DNA of 9,303 bases. Source: DAOPJM01 sp035399665 (GTDB lineage: Bacteria; Bacillota; Clostridia; Christensenellales; CAG-138). Both the position numbers and the translations under genes were made by a program. Of the stretch, positions 6,338-9,303 are shown in pieces. A model generated the notes under the pieces. It saw only the letters and a list, made by a program, of their open reading frames with translations. It was not told where the DNA came from and ran no database searches. Position 1 is the stretch's first letter. Every line of letters starts with the position of its first letter. The stretch is taken from positions 1 through 9,303 of the forward strand of contig DAOPJM010000055.1 of NCBI GenBank assembly GCA_035399665.1, written 5' to 3'.

Positions 6338-6893
6338 TCGCCCTCCGCTTTCTTGCAGCAAGGACGATGGCGAGGGCTATCGCGGCCAATACGCAGGCGC
6401 CGCCCGCCACCAGGTACCAAATGGTGGGGCCGTCCGCAAGGTCGGTCTTGGCGTCGCTGTCAATCTTGCCGAGCAGCTTGCCGTCCTTGTACACCGAAAT
6501 AACCACCGCGTTGTCGCTCTGCTTATCGTTGGTGGGGCTTATGGTGTAGGATATGTCCAGTATGGTGCATACCCTGTTGATGTAGTCAATCGCAATCTCC
6601 TGTTCCTGCTCCGTGTAGTCGTAAAGGCTTGTGCCCTTATCGACAAAGGTCAGGTCGGACTGCGCAAGCTTGAGGGCAAGAAGCTCCGTCGCCTGTTCGT
6701 CACTTACCGTCAGAGCGTCCATGTAGAGTATGCGCTCAACCTGCTTTAGGATGGCGGGATGGTTTGACAGCACGGTCTTTTCCAACGACTCCATTATCTT
6801 ATCCTTGTTCTCATCATCCGTCGCGGCGAGGCTCACGCTTGCAAAGAGCAGGAGCAGCGCGGCGAGGACAACACATAACATACGTTTCATCAT
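6324..6893 (-). CDS. Secreted, C-terminally membrane-anchored protein of the sortase operon
   Basis: I do not recognise this 189-residue protein by family. It starts with a classical signal peptide (basic MMKRM, hydrophobic 6-20, probable cleavage near SLA-A at 23-24). An outside domain follows (24-154), acidic and mostly helical in its first part and strand-like in its last (VVISVYKDGKLLGKI, 130-144). A single hydrophobic segment (156-180) then ends in a basic tail, RKRRANVTE. That tail layout is like a sortase sorting signal, but no LPXTG, NPXTN or similar motif stands before the helix (it reads DLADGPTIWY). It may be a sortase partner or an unusual substrate. Start: GGAGG (6899-6903) is five bases before ATG 6893 and eight before the adjacent ATG at 6890, so either may be used. 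An in-frame extension up to 7013 lacks a ribosome binding site and would bury the signal peptide. Confidence 0.85.
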   Translation of the reverse strand: MMKRMLCVVLAALLLLFASVSLAATDDENKDKIMESLEKTVLSNHPAILKQVERILYMDALTVSDEQATELLALKLAQSDLTFVDKGTSLYDYTEQEQEIAIDYINRVCTILDISYTISPTNDKQSDNAVVISVYKDGKLLGKIDSDAKTDLADGPTIWYLVAGGACVLAAIALAIVLAARKRRANVTE

Positions 6894-6936
6894 AAACACC
6901 TCCGTAGTGTGATAATATCTTCTATGAGATGCCCAT

Positions 6937-6970
6937 ATTATAATGCGGACTTGTGTATAAATTGTAACCT
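6937..6970 (-). promoter_or_regulatory. Probable promoter of the sortase operon
   Basis: A perfect TATAAT lies on the minus strand at 6942-6937, giving a start near 6930 and a leader of about 37 bases before the ATG. No good -35 box stands at the usual distance; the nearest, GTTACA, needs a 20-base spacer. Activation by a factor or a weak basal level is possible. A DnaA box occupies 6952-6960, inside the promoter. Confidence 0.45.
6952..6960 (-). promoter_or_regulatory. Consensus DnaA box (TTATACACA)
   Basis: On the minus strand this reads TTATACACA, a full match to the TTATNCACA DnaA-binding consensus. It is nine bases upstream of the TATAAT of the sortase operon, between the -10 and -35 regions. 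It is the only full match I saw in the divergent region; an origin would normally show several. Chance occurrence cannot be excluded. Confidence 0.4.
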
Positions 6971-7034
6971 CCGTAAGAATTTGTTTTGGACTTCGGGCGC
7001 AAAAACGCACCAACCGAGCAAATTAACATCCGCG

Positions 7035-7058
7035 ACAGGTCGAAATCCCTGTTTTTTT
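7035..7058 (+). terminator. Terminator-like hairpin just upstream of the rpmH promoter
   Basis: ACAGG (7035-7039) pairs with CCTGT (7048-7052) around an eight-base loop, followed by six further T residues (7053-7058). No plus-strand gene lies between pcrA and this point, so it would only stop readthrough or antisense transcripts before the rpmH promoter. The five-pair stem is weak. Confidence 0.35.
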
Positions 7059-7060
7059 AC

Positions 7061-7090
7061 TTGACATCTCACGGGTCACTCATCTATAAT
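7061..7090 (+). promoter_or_regulatory. Strong sigma-A promoter of the rpmH operon
   Basis: TTGACA (7061-7066) and TATAAT (7085-7090) are both exact consensus matches, separated by 18 bases. Transcription would begin near 7097, giving a leader of about 70 bases. The leader contains a small hairpin, GCCGT (7114-7118) with ACGGC (7123-7127), before the ribosome binding site. Such strength fits a ribosomal protein gene. Confidence 0.85.
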
Positions 7091-7165
7091 ATGTAAGGTT
7101 AACTGTGGCGTATGCCGTGTGAACGGCGGCCATTGACGATACTACGATAAAGAGAGGTGTAAGAT

Positions 7166-7300
7166 ATGATCCGCACATATCAGCCGAAAAAAAGGCAGCG
7201 CAGCAAGGTTCACGGCTTCCGTAAGCGCATGGCTACCGCCGACGGCAGGAATGTCTTAAAGCGCAGGCGCGCACGCGGCCGCAAGAAGCTCAGCGCATAA
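7166..7300 (+). CDS. rpmH: 50S ribosomal protein L34
   Basis: The 44-residue product opens MIRTYQPKKRQRSKVHGFRK and continues with MATADGRNVLKRRRARGRKK to end LSA. This is the complete, highly conserved L34, a very basic protein of the large ribosomal subunit. The typical length is 44-46 residues. AGAGAGGTG (7151-7159) lies six bases before the ATG. It heads the conserved rpmH-rnpA-yidD-yidC-jag operon under a consensus promoter. The 144-bp gap to rnpA contains hairpins that may set the ratio of L34 (needed in large amounts) to RNase P protein (needed in small amounts). Confidence 0.97.
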   Translation: MIRTYQPKKRQRSKVHGFRKRMATADGRNVLKRRRARGRKKLSA

Positions 7301-7324
7301 GATAAGAGTCGGCAACATATCGCG

Positions 7325-7428
7325 GGCAGCGGATTCTCCTGCCGGGCTTGCGATCTATTCAGGTTTTGCTTGCGGCAAGCTGTTTTGGCTTGCCGCACAT
7401 TACTTTACAGGGCGGGGCGCTTTGCCCC
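7325..7428 (+). other. Three hairpins between rpmH and rnpA
   Basis: GGCAG (7325-7329) pairs with CTGCC (7339-7343). TGCGGCAAGC (7371-7380) pairs perfectly with GCTTGCCGCA (7388-7397) around a seven-base loop. GGGGC (7414-7418) pairs with GCCCC (7424-7428), four bases before the rnpA ribosome binding site. None is followed by a T-run, so they look more like processing, stability or translation-control structures than terminators. Confidence 0.5.
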
Positions 7429-7444
7429 CGGTGAGGTTATTCGG

Positions 7445-7789
7445 GTGAACCGCAGCAATTCGCTAAAGCGTCACAAGGAATTCCGCTACACCTACCGCGT
7501 GGGTAAGTCGCAGGGGTGCAGGCAGATGACTATGGTGTACGCAAAAACGCGCACACACGAGGTTCATGTCGGGTTCTCGGTCTCCAAGAGGATTGGCAAC
7601 TCGGTCATGCGCAATCGCTGCAAGCGCAGGCTTCGCGCCTGCTTTTCGCCCTTTTTGCCTCGCATAGGCTGCGGCTGCAACATCATCATTGTGGCCAAGC
7701 CCGACGTCTTGACCGCTCCCTTTGACGAGCTTTCAAGCTCTATGGAAATCCTGCTCAAACGAGCCTCTTTGTTGGTGGACAAGCAATGA
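7445..7789 (+). CDS. rnpA: Ribonuclease P protein component
   Basis: This protein binds the catalytic RNase P RNA and helps it grip precursor tRNA while the 5' leader is removed. The 114-residue product has the family layout: an N-terminal NSLKRHKEFRYTYRVGKS (5-22), the strand HVGFSVSKRIGNSVMRNR (41-58) and the RNA-binding RNR motif RNRCKRRLR (56-64), then IIIVAKPDVL (80-89). The GTG at 7445 is preferred because GAGG (7433-7436) is eight bases upstream and the start aligns with other RnpA proteins. Reading from a TTG at 7370 would add 25 residues translated from a hairpin. Its last four bases (ATGA) overlap the start of yidD, implying coupled translation. The catalytic RNA gene (rnpB) is not in this window. 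Confidence 0.95.
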   Translation: MNRSNSLKRHKEFRYTYRVGKSQGCRQMTMVYAKTRTHEVHVGFSVSKRIGNSVMRNRCKRRLRACFSPFLPRIGCGCNIIIVAKPDVLTAPFDELSSSMEILLKRASLLVDKQ

Positions 7790-7995
7790 AGAAGGCCATG
7801 CTCGCTTTGATAGGATTCTATAAGAGAGCGATTTCGCCGTACCTGCCCCCCGCGTGCCGCTTTACCCCGACCTGCTCCGAGTACGCGGCGGAGGCTGTCG
7901 CCAAGTACGGCGTCCTAAAGGGCGGCGCCTTGGCCGTTTGGCGTATACTGCGCTGTAACCCCTTTTGCAAAGGCGGATACGATCCCGTCCCCTAA
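7786..7995 (+). CDS. yidD: Membrane protein insertion efficiency factor YidD
   Basis: YidD is a small membrane-associated protein that improves insertion of membrane proteins, working near YidC. The 69-residue product carries the complete family signature: FYKRAISPYLPPACRFTPTC (11-30), SEYAAEAVAKYG (31-42), WRILRCNPFCKGGYDPVP (52-69). Conserved cysteines are at 24, 30, 57 and 61. The N-terminal part forms an amphipathic helix rather than a true signal peptide. It starts inside the rnpA stop (ATGA, 7786-7789) and is followed 24 bases later by yidC, the usual order. Length agrees with family members of about 70-85 residues. Confidence 0.95.
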   Translation: MKKAMLALIGFYKRAISPYLPPACRFTPTCSEYAAEAVAKYGVLKGGALAVWRILRCNPFCKGGYDPVP

Positions 7996-8019
7996 CTACA
8001 ATAAAGGAGATATACCGTT

Positions 8020-9057
8020 TTGGAAAACTGGATCTTTATTACTCGCTGGTTCTTTCAGGGTATGCGTTGGCTCTACGAATCACTGCTGTCGGCAACGGGC
8101 TGGCAGATAAGCTACGTCGTAGTCCTTACCGTGTTGATCAGCACTCTGTCAATCAAGATTATCACATCCTTCTCCGACATAGCTGCGCGCAAGTCATCCA
8201 TGAAGATGCAGGCCATTCAGCCGGAGCTTGACAAGCTCAAGAAGAAGTACGGCAACGACCCGCAGCGCATGAACACCGAACAGCGTAAGCTCATGAAGGA
8301 GCGCGGCGTCAGCACCATGGGCGGATGCCTGCCGCTGCTTATCATGATGCCGATATTCTTCATCTTCTTTGCGGCGTTTAGGGCATGGTCGAATGAACAG
8401 ACCCTTCGCCTGTTGGTGCTGTTGGACTCCGATCCCGACGCGGGTCTTGAGATGTTCAAGCAGTATCAGTTCCTTTGGATGAACAACATCTGGCGCCCCG
8501 ACAACCTCAGCGCCGCCTCGATGATGACGGGTGAGCAGTTCTGGAATATGTTCGCCAATTCGTCAAGCTCGGGCAGCTGCTCGATGTGCGCCACCAACAC
8601 CAACATACATAACTTCATCTATTTCAACGAAAACGAAGCGGTATTGACCGACCTTTTGACAAGGCTGAATTTCTTCCAGAACGTCAATGGCACAATTCAG
8701 ATAGCTTCCGACAATACCGCCTTTTTAGCCTCCTATTCGGAGCTTACACGCGACTGCGTGGCGCTGCATGAGGGTTACTCGAACGGCATGATGATACTGC
8801 CGGTGCTTGCGGCGGGAATAGCCTTCCTCTCCATGTGGCTGACCTCCAAGAATCAACCGCAGAACGATCAGAACAAGTCCATGAAGTGGATGAACTACAT
8901 CATGCCCCTGTTCATGGGTTATATCTGCTGGAACCAGGAAGCGACCTTCGCGCTTTACCTCATCTTCAGCTACCTCTTCTCTACACTGCTGACGCTGGGG
9001 ATCAACAGATACTTCAAAAAGAAACAGCAACAACCGATAGTGGAGGTTAAGAAATAA
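8020..9057 (+). CDS. yidC: Membrane protein insertase YidC (Oxa1/SpoIIIJ family)
   Basis: YidC inserts proteins into the membrane, alone or with SecYEG. The 345-residue product lacks the large N-terminal domain of Gram-negative YidC. Segments: first conserved helix about 31-51; cytosolic hairpin 57-100 (KMQAIQPELDKLKKKYGNDP at 62-81); helix 2 (104-123, LPLLIMMPIFFIFFAAF); an outer region 124-255 including the conserved FLWMNNIWRPD (151-161); helices about 257-275, 291-306 and 309-329; then a basic tail. Two oddities: the groove arginine of the first helix appears as Lys46, and the outer loop is enlarged by about 90 residues (162-255) with cysteines 187, 190 and 246. The start is TTG with AAAGGAG (8003-8009) ten bases upstream; no in-frame ATG precedes Met15. 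The stop overlaps jag by one base (TAATG). Several Bacillota carry two copies; only one is seen here. Confidence 0.95.
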   Translation: MENWIFITRWFFQGMRWLYESLLSATGWQISYVVVLTVLISTLSIKIITSFSDIAARKSSMKMQAIQPELDKLKKKYGNDPQRMNTEQRKLMKERGVSTMGGCLPLLIMMPIFFIFFAAFRAWSNEQTLRLLVLLDSDPDAGLEMFKQYQFLWMNNIWRPDNLSAASMMTGEQFWNMFANSSSSGSCSMCATNTNIHNFIYFNENEAVLTDLLTRLNFFQNVNGTIQIASDNTAFLASYSELTRDCVALHEGYSNGMMILPVLAAGIAFLSMWLTSKNQPQNDQNKSMKWMNYIMPLFMGYICWNQEATFALYLIFSYLFSTLLTLGINRYFKKKQQQPIVEVKK

Positions 9058-9303
9058 TGGAGCAGGAAACCAACGTTTTTTCCGGTAAGACCATAGACGA
9101 GGCCATATTCATAGGCCTGCAAACCATGGGCGTGAGCCTTGACGAGGTGGAGATAACCACCGTGCAGCATGAGAGCAAGGGACTGTTTGGGATAGGCGCA
9201 AAGAAGGCCTTAGTTCGTCTCACCCGCCGCGAGACACCCGTTGTGCCTGTGTTCGAAAAGCGTGAGGACAGACCTAAGAGCGACCGCCCCCGTGAGGACA
9301 GAC
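9057..9303 (+). CDS. jag: Jag/KhpB (SpoIIIJ-associated RNA-binding protein), 5' part
   Basis: Only the first 82 residues lie in the window. Residues 5-55 form a Jag N-terminal domain: TNVFSGKTIDEAIFIGLQTM, then the hallmark ESKGLFGIGAKKALVRL (39-55). Family members continue through a charged linker into a KH domain and an R3H domain; those lie beyond the edge. The linker starts here (FEKREDRPKSDRPREDR, 66-82) with a repeated REDR. The protein is a cytosolic RNA-binding partner of KhpA and is linked to cell-envelope regulation in Firmicutes. The ATG overlaps the yidC stop by one base (TAATG at 9055-9059), with GGAGG at 9042-9046 inside yidC as the likely ribosome binding site. Truncation is due to the window end, not to a mutation. 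Confidence 0.92.
   Translation, partial: MEQETNVFSGKTIDEAIFIGLQTMGVSLDEVEITTVQHESKGLFGIGAKKALVRLTRRETPVVPVFEKREDRPKSDRPREDR
9261..9303 (+). repeat. Direct repeat in the jag linker
   Basis: CGTGAGGACAGAC occurs at 9261-9273 and again at 9291-9303, a 30-bp period coding for REDRPKSDRP-like units. The window ends inside the second copy, so the number of repeats is unknown. Confidence 0.6.

Noticed and set aside
6894..7013. N-terminal extension of the secreted protein
   Set aside because: It would cover the promoter and place 40 residues before a clear signal peptide; GGAGG at 6899-6903 fixes the start at 6893 or 6890.
6894..7165. Replication origin
   Set aside because: Only one full DnaA box is present, with no box cluster and no dnaA in the window, so an active origin is not supported.
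7370..7444. TTG start extending rnpA by 25 residues
   Set aside because: The extension is translated from a perfect hairpin, and a better spaced GAGG precedes the GTG at 7445.

Overview
The window looks like chromosome from a Gram-positive member of the Bacillota, most likely an anaerobic clostridial lineage. The evidence is the block rpmH-rnpA-yidD-yidC-jag in its classical order, a PcrA-type helicase with a C-terminal RNA-polymerase-binding-type domain, a DUF1846 protein typical of Firmicutes and Actinobacteria, a sortase, strong GGAGG-type ribosome binding sites, and clean sigma-A promoters. Base composition is fairly GC-rich by eye. No phage, plasmid, CRISPR, rRNA or tRNA gene was seen.

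Layout. (1) 62-1601, plus strand: a DUF1846 protein of unknown function behind its own sigma-A promoter. (2) 1602-1966: a gene-free gap with GTACATG repeats that may be the remains of an insertion-sequence end, one inverted copy of a dispersed palindromic repeat, and small hairpins. (3) 1967-4147, plus strand: a complete PcrA/UvrD helicase followed by a hairpin terminator. (4) 4148-4832: a 685-bp gene-free stretch. It holds AT-rich operator-like repeats, a short possible gene remnant with a ribosome binding site, an array of four dispersed-repeat copies in a 108/73/109-bp rhythm, and a perfect 20-bp hairpin that probably ends the convergent operon. (5) 4833-6893, minus strand: a compact three-gene, translationally coupled operon. 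Its order is a secreted, membrane-anchored protein, then a sortase, then a four-helix membrane protein. (6) 6894-7165: a divergent regulatory region with a TATAAT box for the sortase operon, a single consensus DnaA box, a terminator-like hairpin and a near-perfect promoter for rpmH. (7) 7166-9303, plus strand: rpmH, rnpA, yidD, yidC and the beginning of jag, which runs off the window.

How the genes work together. The right-hand operon makes ribosomal protein L34, the protein subunit of RNase P, the small membrane-insertion helper YidD, the YidC/Oxa1-type insertase, and its cytosolic RNA-binding partner Jag. In many Bacillota this block sits beside the replication origin, with dnaA on the other side of rpmH. 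Here that neighbour is the sortase cassette. That cassette is the least familiar part of the window: the predicted surface protein has a signal peptide and a sorting-signal-like tail but no recognisable LPXTG motif, and the following membrane protein was not recognised. The other genes are ordinary housekeeping genes. The remaining interest lies in the intergenic repeats and in details of YidC, namely a lysine where the groove arginine is expected and a cysteine-containing outer loop.
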